NCBI RefSeq assembly: GCF_011170125.1
Contig: NZ_BLLN01000003.1
Coordinates: 1,312,501-1,376,500 of the forward strand
DNA from: Streptomyces diastaticus subsp. diastaticus
GTDB lineage: Bacteria > Actinomycetota > Actinomycetes > Streptomycetales > Streptomycetaceae
Direction: 5' to 3'
Length of the DNA stretch: 64,000 nucleotides
Shown: positions 56,641-64,000 of the stretch, piece by piece
Numbering within the stretch: the stretch's first letter is position 1
Layout of the letters: each line of letters begins with the position of its first letter
Made by a program: the position numbers and the translations under genes
Notes under the pieces: generated by a model
Database searches by the model: none
What the model was told of the DNA's origin: nothing
What the model saw: the letters and a program-made list of their open reading frames with translations, nothing else

Positions 56641-57813
56641 ATGCCCAAGAAGGCATACGTGCGCACCAAGCCCCACCTGAACATCGGCACCATGGGCCAC
56701 GTCGACCACGGCAAGACCACCCTGACCGCCGCCATCACCAAGGTCCTCAGCGAGCGGGGCACCGGCACCTTCGTGCCGTTCGACCGCATCGACCGGGCCC
56801 CGGAGGAGGCCCAGCGCGGCATCACCATCAACATCGCCCACGTCGAGTACGAGACCGACACCCGCCACTACGCCCACGTCGACATGCCCGGACACGCCGA
56901 CTTCATCAAGAACATGGTGACCGGCGCGGCCCAGCTCGACGGCGCGATCCTGGTCGTCTCCGCCCTCGACGGGGTCATGCCGCAGACCGCCGAGCACGTG
57001 CTGCTCGCCCGCCAGGTCGGTGTCGACCACATCGTCGTCGCCCTCAACAAGGCCGACGCCGGAGACGCGGAGCTGACCGACCTGGTCGAACTGGAGGTCC
57101 GCGAGCTGCTGGAGCGGCACGGCTACCCGGGCTCCGACGTGCCGGTGGTCCGGGTCTCCGGACTGCGCGCGCTGGAGGGGGACCCACGCTGGGCCGGGGC
57201 GGTCCAAGGGCTGCTCGACGCCGTCGACACGTATGTGCCGACGCCCGAGAGGTACGTCGACGCGCCCTTCCTGCTGCCGGTGGAGAACGTCCTGACCATC
57301 ACCGGCCGCGGCACCGTCGTCACCGGCGCGGTCGAGCGCGGCACGGTCCGGGTCGGCGACCGCGTCGAGGTGCTCGGCGCCGGGGCCGGGACCGTCGTCA
57401 CCGGAGTCGAGACCTTCGGCAAGCCGATGGAGTCGGCGCAGGCCGGCGACAACGTGGCGCTGCTGCTGCGTGGCGTCGCCCGTGACGCGGTGCGCCGCGG
57501 CCATGTGGTGGCGGCGCCCGGCAGCGTCATCCCGCGCCGCCGCTTCACCGCCCGGGTCCACCTGCCGGCCGCCCGCGAGGGCGGCCGCGGCACCCCGGTC
57601 GCCGACGGCTACCGGCCGCAGTTCCACCTGCGTACGGCCGACGTCGTCGGGACCATCGGCCTCGGCGGGGCGAGCGTCGCCCGGCCGGGGGAGACCGTCA
57701 CCATGACGGTCGAGCTGGGCCGCGAGGTGCCGCTGGAGCCCGGCCTCGGCTTCGCCGTCCGCGAGGGCGGACGGACCGTCGGGGCCGGCACCGTCCTGGA
57801 GGTCCTCGACTGA
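56641..57813 (+). CDS. tuf3: Elongation factor Tu-3
   Basis: A 390-residue EF-Tu of the divergent Tu-3 class known in Streptomyces. GTPase motifs: GHVDHGKT at 19-26, RGITI in switch I, DMPGH at 81-85 (DCPGH in common EF-Tu), NKAD at 136-139 (NKCD), and SGL at 173-175 (SAL). Domains 2 and 3 are complete. Tu-3 forms from related species are reported to resist EF-Tu antibiotics and to be induced under stress rather than supplying normal translation. GAAGGA lies about 9 nt before the ATG. The gene is not in the str operon, and a leader hairpin precedes it. Confidence 0.93.
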   Translation: MPKKAYVRTKPHLNIGTMGHVDHGKTTLTAAITKVLSERGTGTFVPFDRIDRAPEEAQRGITINIAHVEYETDTRHYAHVDMPGHADFIKNMVTGAAQLDGAILVVSALDGVMPQTAEHVLLARQVGVDHIVVALNKADAGDAELTDLVELEVRELLERHGYPGSDVPVVRVSGLRALEGDPRWAGAVQGLLDAVDTYVPTPERYVDAPFLLPVENVLTITGRGTVVTGAVERGTVRVGDRVEVLGAGAGTVVTGVETFGKPMESAQAGDNVALLLRGVARDAVRRGHVVAAPGSVIPRRRFTARVHLPAAREGGRGTPVADGYRPQFHLRTADVVGTIGLGGASVARPGETVTMTVELGREVPLEPGLGFAVREGGRTVGAGTVLEVLD

Positions 57814-57818
57814 GACCG

Positions 57819-57929
57819 GGTCCCGGCCGGCAGCGGTGCGGCGGGGCCGGGACCGCGGCTGCGGCCCTCCCGGTCCCCGCCGCGCCCCAGGAGGGCCCCT
57901 GACAGCGAAGCGCCGGTCGGGGGCCCTCC
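57819..57929. terminator. Tandem terminators between tuf3 and lysE
   Basis: Two hairpins lie between the convergent genes: GGTCCCGGCC/GGCCGGGACC (57819-57854) and GGAGGGCCCC/GGGGCCCTCC (57890-57929). Each has a perfect 10-bp stem and can act on either strand. Confidence 0.75.
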
Positions 57930-57961
57930 CGCGTACGCCACGCCCCTCGCCGAACGCCGGG

Positions 57962-58588
57962 TCAGAGCGTGCGCAGCAGCAGCATCGCGCCCATCGTGAG
58001 CATCGTGGCGGCCACCAGGGAGTCGACCACCCGCCAGGCCACCGGGCGGGCCAGCACTCCGCTGAGCAGGCGGGCGCCGTAGCCGAGGGCGGCGAACCAC
58101 ACCAGGCTGGCCAGCATCGCCCCGGCGCCGAAGACCCAGCGCAGCGAGCCGCGGTCGGCGGCGATCGAGCCGAGCATCAGCACGGTGTCCAGGTAGACGT
58201 GCGGGTTGAGCCAGGTCAGGGCCAGGCAGGTGAGGACCGCCGCCCGCACGGACCCCGCGGTGGTGCCCCGGCTGGACAGGCCCTGCCCCTCGGCGGGACG
58301 CAGGGCGCGGACGCCGGCCAGGGCGCCGTAGCAGAGCAGGAAGCAGCCCCCGGCCAGGCCGACGACGGTCAGCGCCGCAGGCCAGGCGGTGACCACGGCT
58401 CCCAGGCCCGCCACCCCGAGGGAGATCAGGACCGCGTCGGAGACGGCGCAGATGACGACCACCGCGAGCACGGCCTGTCGTCGGACGCCCTGCCGCAGGA
58501 CGAAGGCGTTCTGGGCGCCGATCGCGACGATCAGGGACAGGCCGGTGCCGAATCCGGCGGCGGCCGCGGGAGCGAAGCTGCTGGTCAT
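57962..58588 (-). CDS. lysE: LysE/ArgO family amino acid exporter
   Basis: A 208-residue exporter with six hydrophobic segments and the family start GFGTGLSLIVAIGAQNAFVL followed by RQGVRRQ, plus TCLALTWLNPHVYLDTVLML. It should export lysine or arginine. The minus-strand promoter TCGACT-17-TAGCGT ends 7 nt before the ATG, so the message is likely leaderless. The frame stays open upstream through the 8-bp repeat array, but that extension has no family support. The divergent LysR gene is the expected activator. Confidence 0.9.
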   Translation of the reverse strand: MTSSFAPAAAAGFGTGLSLIVAIGAQNAFVLRQGVRRQAVLAVVVICAVSDAVLISLGVAGLGAVVTAWPAALTVVGLAGGCFLLCYGALAGVRALRPAEGQGLSSRGTTAGSVRAAVLTCLALTWLNPHVYLDTVLMLGSIAADRGSLRWVFGAGAMLASLVWFAALGYGARLLSGVLARPVAWRVVDSLVAATMLTMGAMLLLRTL

Positions 58589-58595
58589 GCCGACG

Positions 58596-58646
58596 ACGCT
58601 AGGGAACAACCGGACATCAGTCGAGCTAAAGTTTCTTACGTAGCAT
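58596..58646. promoter_or_regulatory. Divergent lysE/lysG promoter region
   Basis: The lysE -10 is TAGCGT (complement of 58596-58601) and the lysG -10 is probably TAGCAT at 58641-58646. The AT-rich stretch CTAAAGTTTCTTACGTAG between them is the likely binding area for the LysR protein. The -35 of lysG is not evident. Confidence 0.55.
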
Positions 58647-58657
58647 GAGCGATCCTT

Positions 58658-58789
58658 ATGGGTGCCTGGGTGCCTGGGTGCCTGGGTGCCTGGGTGCCTG
58701 GGTGCCTGGGTGCCTGGGTGCCTGGGTGCCTGGGTGCCTGGGTGCCTGGGTGCCTGGGTGCCTGGGTGCCTGGGTGCCTGGGTGCCTGA
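58658..58789 (+). CDS. Putative repeat-encoded leader ORF of lysG
   Basis: ATG at 58658 lies 11 nt after the lysG -10 box, near the expected transcription start. It reads through the 8-bp array as M, then five copies of GAWVPGCL, then GA, and stops at a TGA on the array edge: 43 residues. It would be translated leaderless or nearly so. In the other two phases created by gain or loss of units, the same ORF would end at 58856 or 59547 (present numbering). Expression is unproven. Confidence 0.4.
   Translation: MGAWVPGCLGAWVPGCLGAWVPGCLGAWVPGCLGAWVPGCLGA
58660..58787 (+). repeat. Sixteen perfect 8-bp tandem repeats (GGGTGCCT)
   Basis: 128 bp made of sixteen identical units without a single mismatch, lying between the lysG promoter and its start codon. 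Perfect identity suggests recent expansion by slippage and variable copy number. In RNA, GGUGCC can pair with itself using G-U pairs, so the array could fold into long hairpins. It has no spacers and is not a CRISPR array. Confidence 0.98.
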
Positions 58790-58846
58790 GGGGCGCAGGC
58801 GGTCGGCGACCGGAGGCCGGCCGGTGTACGGAGCGAGGGGAGCCCG

Positions 58847-59758
58847 ATGGCCATGACCGACCTGCCGCTGGAGCAGGTACGCACGCTGCTCGCCGTCGTG
58901 GACGAGGGCACGTTCGACGCCGCCGCGAAGACCCTGCACGTGACGCCCTCCGCGGTCAGCCAGCGGATCAAGGCGCTGGAGCAGCGCACCGGGCGGGTGC
59001 TCCTGACGCGGACGAAACCTGCCCGGCCCACCGAGTCCGGGCAGGCGGTCGTCCGGTTCGCGCGGCAGTTGGCGACGCTGGAGCGGGAGGTGCGGGCCGG
59101 CCTCGGCACGGCCGACGACGGGTCGCCGGCCCGGCTGCCCATCGCGGTGAACGCCGACTCGCTGGCCACCTGGTTCCTGCCCGCGCTGACCGAGGTGCCG
59201 CAGCGGCTGCCCGTCTGCTTCGAACTGCACAGCGAGGACGAGGCGCACACCGCGGCTCTGCTGCGGGAGGGGCGGGTCATGGCGGCGGTGACCTCCTCCG
59301 CCGAGCCGGTGGCGGGGTGCACGGTGCGCCCGCTCGGTCTGGCCAGGTACCTGCCCTCCGCCCGGCCGGGGTTCGTGGACCGCTGGCTCTCCGGGGGCCC
59401 GATCGAGGAGCGCCTTCCCGAGGCCCCGGTGATCGTCTTCGACCGCCGCGACGAGTTGCAGGACAGGTTCGTACGGGAACTGACCGGCGGGGCGCGGGGC
59501 GCGAGCGGCGTGCGGCACCACGTCCCGACGCCGGAGGGCTTCTGTGACGCGGTGGCCGCCGGGCTCGGCTGGGGGCTGGTACCGGAGCAGCAGGCGCTGC
59601 CCCGGTACCGGTCGGGCGCCCTGGTCGGATTCGCGCCCCGGCGAGTGCTGGACGTCCCGCTCCACTGGCAGCAGTGGAAGCTGGACGTGCCGGCCCTGTC
59701 CATGGTCGCCGAGGCGGTCGCCGCGGCCGCGGCGGAGGCCCTGCACAGGCCGCGATGA
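58847..59758 (+). CDS. lysG: LysR family regulator of the ArgP/LysG group
   Basis: A 303-residue LysR protein with helix-turn-helix (VRTLLAVVDEGTFDAAAKTL, HVTPSAVSQRIKALEQRTGR) and an effector domain typical of ArgP/LysG (LPIAVNADSLATWFLPALTE). It is divergent from lysE, the classic LysG-LysE arrangement in which basic amino acids trigger export. GAGGGG lies before the ATG at 58847; a second in-frame ATG is at 58853. The long repeat array in its leader is unusual. The symbol is by similarity and context. Confidence 0.9.
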   Translation: MAMTDLPLEQVRTLLAVVDEGTFDAAAKTLHVTPSAVSQRIKALEQRTGRVLLTRTKPARPTESGQAVVRFARQLATLEREVRAGLGTADDGSPARLPIAVNADSLATWFLPALTEVPQRLPVCFELHSEDEAHTAALLREGRVMAAVTSSAEPVAGCTVRPLGLARYLPSARPGFVDRWLSGGPIEERLPEAPVIVFDRRDELQDRFVRELTGGARGASGVRHHVPTPEGFCDAVAAGLGWGLVPEQQALPRYRSGALVGFAPRRVLDVPLHWQQWKLDVPALSMVAEAVAAAAAEALHRPR

Positions 59759-59895
59759 GACCCCTGGCGGGTGTGGTGGGCGCGGCCTTCGGCGTGCCGG
59801 GAGGCCCGCCCGTCCCGCGACTCCGCGCCGCTCCCGGGGTGTTGCGGACAGCGCCGGGGTGACGCGGGGCCCGCTCCGGAGGGCACAATGCCGCA

Positions 59896-60744
59896 GTGAA
59901 CGACTCCCTCCCCGTGATCCGCGCCGTCGATGGCGGCACCGCCCGGCTGCTCCCCGACGTCGACCGGCCCCGCGCCTGGCTGCTGACGGTGGACGACGCG
60001 CCGCAGTCCTACGTGGACCTCGACGACCCGGCGTACCTGGAGTTCGAGTACCAGTGCCGGATCGCCCATGTGCTGGACACGCTGGCGGCCGGCGCCCGCG
60101 ACCTCGTCCACCTCGGCGGCGGTGCCCTCACCCTGCCCCGCAGGACGGCGGCCCTGCGCCCCGGCGTCCGCCAGCAGGTGGTCGAGTACGACCGGGCCCT
60201 GAGCCAGCTGGTGCGCGAACACCTGCCCTACGGAGGCGAGTCCTCCGGCATCACCGTGCACGAGGCCGACGCCCGCCGCTGGCTCGCCGAGGCGCCCGCG
60301 GGCAGCGCGGACGCCGTCGTCGGGGACGTCTACGGCGGCTCCCGGGTCCCCGCCGAGCTGACCACCCTCGGGTGCGCCAGGGACGTGGCCCGGCTGCTGC
60401 GGCCGGGCGGGGTGTTCGCCGCCAACCTGGCCGACGGGGCGCCGTTCGCCTTCCTGCGTTCCCAACTGGCCACGTTCGGCGCGGCCTTCGCCCATCTGGC
60501 GCTGGTCGCCGAGCCGGGAGTGCTGCGCGGGCGGCGGTTCGGCAACGCCGTCCTGATCGCCTCCGGCCGGCCCCTCGACACCGGGGAACTGGCTCGCAGG
60601 ACCGCCGCCGATCCCTTCCCCGCCCGCGTGGTGGACGGCGAGGAGCTGCGCCGGTTCACCGGTGAGGCCCGGCCGGTCGGCGAGGACGAGGCGGTGGGCT
60701 CACCCGTCCCGCCGGGCGGCGCCTTCCGAGTCGGCGGCGTCTGA
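59896..60744 (+). CDS. Spermidine synthase-like protein
   Basis: A 282-residue protein of the spermidine-synthase/methyltransferase fold. It has the pattern YLEFEYQCRIAHVLDTLAAG, LVHLGGGALTLPRRTAALRP and VVEYDRALSQLVREHLPYGG, then a VVGDVYGGSRVPAELTTLGC segment. It lacks the clear polyamine-binding residues of true SpeE, so it may be a fold relative with another role. CACAAT 6 nt before the GTG suggests a leaderless message. Its 3' end overlaps the convergent MFS gene by 45 nt. Confidence 0.8.
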   Translation: MNDSLPVIRAVDGGTARLLPDVDRPRAWLLTVDDAPQSYVDLDDPAYLEFEYQCRIAHVLDTLAAGARDLVHLGGGALTLPRRTAALRPGVRQQVVEYDRALSQLVREHLPYGGESSGITVHEADARRWLAEAPAGSADAVVGDVYGGSRVPAELTTLGCARDVARLLRPGGVFAANLADGAPFAFLRSQLATFGAAFAHLALVAEPGVLRGRRFGNAVLIASGRPLDTGELARRTAADPFPARVVDGEELRRFTGEARPVGEDEAVGSPVPPGGAFRVGGV

Positions 60745-62157
60745 GCCGGGCTCCGGCGCCGGGGCCGGTACGGAGGTGGCCGCGGTCACGACCGCACCGG
60801 CCCCGGCGCCCGTGACGGTGTCCACGGCCGGCACCGGGCCGGGCTCGGCAGCCGGACCGCTCTCCTCGGGCGTCCCGGCGTCCTCCGCCGCCTCGGCCTC
60901 CGGCGGCCTGCGCGTCATGGTCCGCACCTCCGGTACGAAGAGCACGGCGGCGGTGACCAGCACGATGAGGACGGCCCCGCCCCACAGTGCGTTGCTCCGG
61001 CCGAAAGCCGACTCGGCGGGGCCCGCGAGAGCGGTCGCCAGCGGCACCATGCCGATCGAGCCGAGCCAGTCGTAGGCGGACATCCGGGAGAACTTCTCCT
61101 CCGGGATCTCCTGGTGCATCGTGGTGATCCAGGCGACGCCGAACACCTCGATGGCAAGACCGCTGACGAACATCACGCCGGCGAGGCCGAGGGCCGGCAG
61201 GGGCACGGCGAGCGCCGCCGAGGGCAGGGCCAGCGTGAAGACGCTCAGCGTGCCGGCCAGCAGCAGTCGTCTCGGCTGCCAGCGCATCATCACCACCGCG
61301 CCCACCACGGTGCCCACCCCGAAGGCCGCGAGGGCGAACCCCCAGGGTGCGGGCCCGCCGAGATGGTCCCGGGCGACCAGGGGCCCGTAGACCGACTCGG
61401 CCGCGCCGACCACGGCGACCACCACGGAGAACTGGGCGACGATGCTCCAGAACCACGGGCGGGCCAGCGCCTCGCGCCAGCCGTCCCGCAGGTCGGCGAG
61501 GAGGTCGCCGCCCGGCGCCCGGCGCGGCATGCCGCTGAGGTCGAGCAGGGTCCGCAGCCCGGCCGAGACGGCGAAGGCGGCCGCGTCCACCGCGAGGACC
61601 CAGCCGGGCCCGATCACGGCGACCATCGCACCGCCGAGGGCGGCCCCGCCGATGGTCGCGCCGTTCATCGTCACCCGGAACACGGCGAACGCCTTCGAGG
61701 CGTTCCTCCGGTCGACGGTGGCCATCAGCATGCCCTCGGCGGCCGGGGAGAAGAACGCCTGTCCGGTGCCGCCGAGCGCGGCGAGCAGCATCATCTGCCA
61801 CAGGAGTGGCGAGCCGGCCAGCACCAGGACGGCGAAGGCCGCCTGGGAGAGGCAGTTGAGGAGGTTGGCGGCGACCATCACCCGGTGGCGGGGCAGCCGG
61901 TCCGCCACCGCGCCGCCCACCAGCAGGAAGAGGATCAGCGGGATGGTCCGGGCGGCGGCGACCAGGCCCACGTCCCCCGCGTCGCCGCCGTGTTCCAGGA
62001 CGGCGAAGGCGGCGGCGATCAGCGCGCCGTGGCTGCCGAGCGAGGTGATGAAGGCGGCCGAGGTCAGCAGCGTGAAGTTGCGGCTCGCCCAGTCGGGCAT
62101 CCGGGGCAGCAGGCGCGCCGCCGGGGGGCGCGAGGGGGTCGGGGGTGCGGTGCTCAC
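60700..62157 (-). CDS. MFS transporter
   Basis: A 485-residue transporter with about twelve helices. Visible motifs include GGAVADRLPRHRVMVAANLL (the GxxxDRxxRR-like loop 2-3 signature) and TGQAFFSPAAEGMLMATVDR. It resembles the enterobactin/EntS-like group. The acidic Ala/Pro-rich C-terminal tail is about 70 residues long. GTG 62157 has CAGAGT 6 nt upstream and TTGGCC 18 nt before that, a leaderless promoter. The last 45 nt of the gene overlap the convergent spermidine-synthase-like gene. Confidence 0.87.
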   Translation of the reverse strand: MSTAPPTPSRPPAARLLPRMPDWASRNFTLLTSAAFITSLGSHGALIAAAFAVLEHGGDAGDVGLVAAARTIPLILFLLVGGAVADRLPRHRVMVAANLLNCLSQAAFAVLVLAGSPLLWQMMLLAALGGTGQAFFSPAAEGMLMATVDRRNASKAFAVFRVTMNGATIGGAALGGAMVAVIGPGWVLAVDAAAFAVSAGLRTLLDLSGMPRRAPGGDLLADLRDGWREALARPWFWSIVAQFSVVVAVVGAAESVYGPLVARDHLGGPAPWGFALAAFGVGTVVGAVVMMRWQPRRLLLAGTLSVFTLALPSAALAVPLPALGLAGVMFVSGLAIEVFGVAWITTMHQEIPEEKFSRMSAYDWLGSIGMVPLATALAGPAESAFGRSNALWGGAVLIVLVTAAVLFVPEVRTMTRRPPEAEAAEDAGTPEESGPAAEPGPVPAVDTVTGAGAGAVVTAATSVPAPAPEPGSDAADSEGAARRDG

Positions 62158-62265
62158 CGCTCGACTCTGCCTGTCGGGCCCCGTTGTGGCCAAACGGTTA
62201 TCCGGGGCGCCCGGGCGAGGCGGCCGGGCCGGTCACCCCGAGCGCCCCCCCGGCGGCGGGGGCCG

Positions 62266-63366
62266 TCAGCCCACCGGATCCTCCTTGGTGAGCCGGACGG
62301 TGCTGAGGATCTTCTGGATCGTGTCCTCGGCGAGTTCGTCCTTGACGCCCTTGGCGCCGTAGATGTTCCAGGTCACGAAGTCACCCGCGCCGTTCTTGAA
62401 GGCGAAGGTGGTGGCCTTGCCGTCGCTCGCGCACTTGCCCTTCTGCGGGGTGTCCTCCGAGTGTGCGGTGATCAGGCTGCCCTCGAGCCCGGACTCGGTG
62501 GTGTAGGGCTTGGGCTTCGACTGCTTGACGCTCTTCTTGTCGGGCTCGGTGTAGCCGCCGTAGATCCACCAGGGCACGCGGGTCTCGGCCGCCTCGTCGG
62601 TGTTCTTGGCGCCGTTCTCGCCGCGGGTGCCGGCGGTCGCCAGCGAGGTGTCGCTGGTGCTGCCGTCCTTGTCCGGGTCGTCCGTGCACCACTTGGGCTT
62701 CAGCACGGCGGGGGCGGTGACCGTGGTGCGGTCCAGCTCGCCCTCCTCGTTCTCCCACTCGAAGCCGATGCTGGTGTCGGTGGAGCGCAGCTCCCAGCCC
62801 TCGGGCACGTCGAAGACGGTGCCGAAGCGCGGATTGACCACAGCCGTCCACCCGGCGATGGTGGGCTTCTCGCCGTTGCTGCCGTCGCGCGGGTTCTCCG
62901 GCTTCTCGCTCGGTTCCTGCTCGGCCGGGCCGTCCGACTTCTCGGTGGAGGCGGCCGGGGCGGGCTTGCCGTCGGCCGTGTCCTTCTTGCCGTCGTCCCC
63001 GCCGAACACGAGGAATCCGGTGGTGGCGGCCGCCACCACGACCGCCGCCGCCGCGACCACGGCGACGATGGTGGTCTTACGACGGTCGTCCCCGGGGGGC
63101 TTGGAGGCGCCGATCGACACGACGGTCGGCGCGGCCCACTGGCCGGGCTGGCCCGGCTGCTGCGGGTACGGCGTCTGCTGGTACCCCGGCTGCTGATAGG
63201 GGTTCGGCTGCTGGTACCCCGGCTGCTGGTACGGGTTCGGCCCCGGCTGGGGAGTGCCCGACGTGGGCGGGTTCTGACCCTGCTGCGGAGTTCCTCCCGC
63301 GTTCGGATTCTGGTTCTGGTCCTGCGGGTTCTGCTCGCCCCCGGGCGGCTGCTGTCCTGGCCACAT
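62266..63366 (-). CDS. Pro/Gln-rich single-span membrane protein
   Basis: A 366-residue protein. The first 75 residues are rich in Pro, Gln, Asn and Tyr with repeated NPYQQPGYQQ units, cytoplasmic by topology. A membrane span follows at about 98-122. The outer part has a Lys/Glu/Pro-rich linker and a folded domain with GTVFDVPEGWELRSTDTSIG and ending IQKILSTVRLTK. Such cytoplasmic PQ-tails are frequent in actinobacterial envelope proteins. Function unknown. The start has TATGGT 8 nt upstream. Confidence 0.78.
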   Translation of the reverse strand: MWPGQQPPGGEQNPQDQNQNPNAGGTPQQGQNPPTSGTPQPGPNPYQQPGYQQPNPYQQPGYQQTPYPQQPGQPGQWAAPTVVSIGASKPPGDDRRKTTIVAVVAAAAVVVAAATTGFLVFGGDDGKKDTADGKPAPAASTEKSDGPAEQEPSEKPENPRDGSNGEKPTIAGWTAVVNPRFGTVFDVPEGWELRSTDTSIGFEWENEEGELDRTTVTAPAVLKPKWCTDDPDKDGSTSDTSLATAGTRGENGAKNTDEAAETRVPWWIYGGYTEPDKKSVKQSKPKPYTTESGLEGSLITAHSEDTPQKGKCASDGKATTFAFKNGAGDFVTWNIYGAKGVKDELAEDTIQKILSTVRLTKEDPVG

Positions 63367-63537
63367 GGCCAGTAACCATAGAGGCCGCCGGGCCGCCGCT
63401 GCCACGTCCGGGCTGTCCCGACTCCGTCACGACTGCCGCCGGCCCCTCCGCCCCTCCCCGCGCGGCCCCTCCGCCCGTCCGGTCCGCTGCCGGGGAGGGA
63501 TGGCCAACCGCGGCTACTCGCGGGTAACATCCGGGTC

Positions 63538-63990
63538 ATGAGCGCAGAACAGATGTCCGTCGGAGAGATGCTCGCCGCCACGGTCCCCATGGTGCGGACC
63601 CTCGACCTCGCCTTCGGCGAGATCACCCCGGAGCGGGCCGTGGCCCATCTCCCCGACCAGGCCGCGTACCACAACCACGTCGGCGGCCCTCATGCCGGAG
63701 CCATGTTCACGCTCGCCGAGTCGGCCAGCGGCGCCATCGTCCTCGCCGCCTTCGGCGAGCAGTTGACGCGCGCGGTCCCGCTCGCCGCGGGCGCGGAGAT
63801 CCGCTACCGCAAGCTCGCCCTCGGCCCGGTCACCGCCACCGCCGTCCTCGGCCGCCCGGCCGCCGAGGTCGTCGCCGAGCTCGACGCGGGAACGCGCCCG
63901 GAGTTCCCCGTCCACGTCGAGATCACCCGCGAGGACGGTGCCGTCACCGGAGAGATGACCGTGGTCTGGACCCTTCGCCCCAACAGCTGA
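63538..63990 (+). CDS. Hotdog-fold thioesterase (DUF4442/PaaI-like)
   Basis: A 150-residue protein with the hotdog helix-sheet pattern: AAYHNHVGGPHAGAMFTLAE (H-N-H-V-G-x-x-H-A-G) and SASGAIVLAAFGEQLTRAVP, then a beta-rich half. It probably hydrolyses an acyl-CoA or binds it. TAACAT ends 7 nt before the ATG, indicating a leaderless message. The gene ends 10 nt before the window edge. Confidence 0.86.
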   Translation: MSAEQMSVGEMLAATVPMVRTLDLAFGEITPERAVAHLPDQAAYHNHVGGPHAGAMFTLAESASGAIVLAAFGEQLTRAVPLAAGAEIRYRKLALGPVTATAVLGRPAAEVVAELDAGTRPEFPVHVEITREDGAVTGEMTVVWTLRPNS

Positions 63991-64000
63991 CCGGCCCGGC

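Noticed and set aside
58660..58787. Repeat array considered as CRISPR
   Set aside because: Units are 8 bp, directly adjacent, without spacers, and no cas genes are present.
58645..59547. 300-codon plus-strand frame running through the repeat array and across lysG
   Set aside because: It is out of frame with lysG, its first part is only repeat translation, and the rest has no family features. It matters only as one possible phase of the leader ORF.

Overview
The window is high-GC actinobacterial DNA and is best read as a Streptomyces chromosome, core rather than accessory. The evidence is the 23S/5S pair, very GC-rich third codon positions, many GTG starts, EF-Tu3 (tuf3), the FHA/MerR/DUF151/MerR/gcvP block, and many promoters whose -10 box lies 6-7 nt before the start codon (leaderless mRNAs). 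I see no prophage, insertion sequence, CRISPR array or large biosynthetic cluster.

Layout. 1-3.4 kb: 3' part of an rRNA operon (23S, 5S, processing stalk, terminator). 3.5-9 kb: CDP-alcohol phosphatidyltransferase, a sugar nucleotidyltransferase fused to a degenerate phosphomannomutase, and an overlapping DUF881-sbp-DUF881 trio. 9-17.2 kb: GarA-like FHA protein with an added zinc ribbon, FtsR-type MerR regulator, DUF151 protein, second MerR, DNA polymerase IV, a PRC-barrel protein and gcvP behind a tandem glycine riboswitch. This order resembles mycobacterial garA-Rv1828-Rv1829-Rv1830-gcvB without gcvH. 17.2-24.2 kb: DUF5999, glutamate-cysteine-ligase-like, von Willebrand/solute-binding, CPBP and PhzF proteins. 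25-33 kb: PadR and Clp-N proteins, three EamA transporters, a MocR/flavin-oxidase divergon and a LysR/EamA divergon. 33-40 kb: TetR/amidase, amine oxidase, HipA-like/DUF3037 pair and two SDR reductases. 40-49.7 kb: orphan solute-binding lipoprotein, ung, a TetR/FAD-monooxygenase/Gfo-Idh module, a small secreted protein and a zinc alcohol dehydrogenase. 49.9-64 kb: Orn/Lys/Arg decarboxylase, VOC protein, uppP, DUF4230, methyltransferase, TVP38, tuf3, lysE/lysG, a spermidine-synthase-like protein, an MFS exporter, a Pro/Gln-rich membrane protein and a hotdog thioesterase.

The most unusual region is the lysE-lysG intergenic space. It holds sixteen perfect copies of an 8-bp unit (58660-58787). 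Because 8 is not a multiple of 3, all frames inside the array encode the same octapeptide. A small ORF starting at 58658, just downstream of the lysG -10 box, ends at a TGA on the array's edge. Gaining or losing one unit would make the same ORF end either in an ATGA overlap with the lysG start or about 700 nt inside lysG, so the array could act as a three-state contingency switch on lysG. Two other possible leader-peptide arrangements lie upstream of tuf3 and upstream of an EamA gene. All functions are inferred from sequence patterns; no searches were run.
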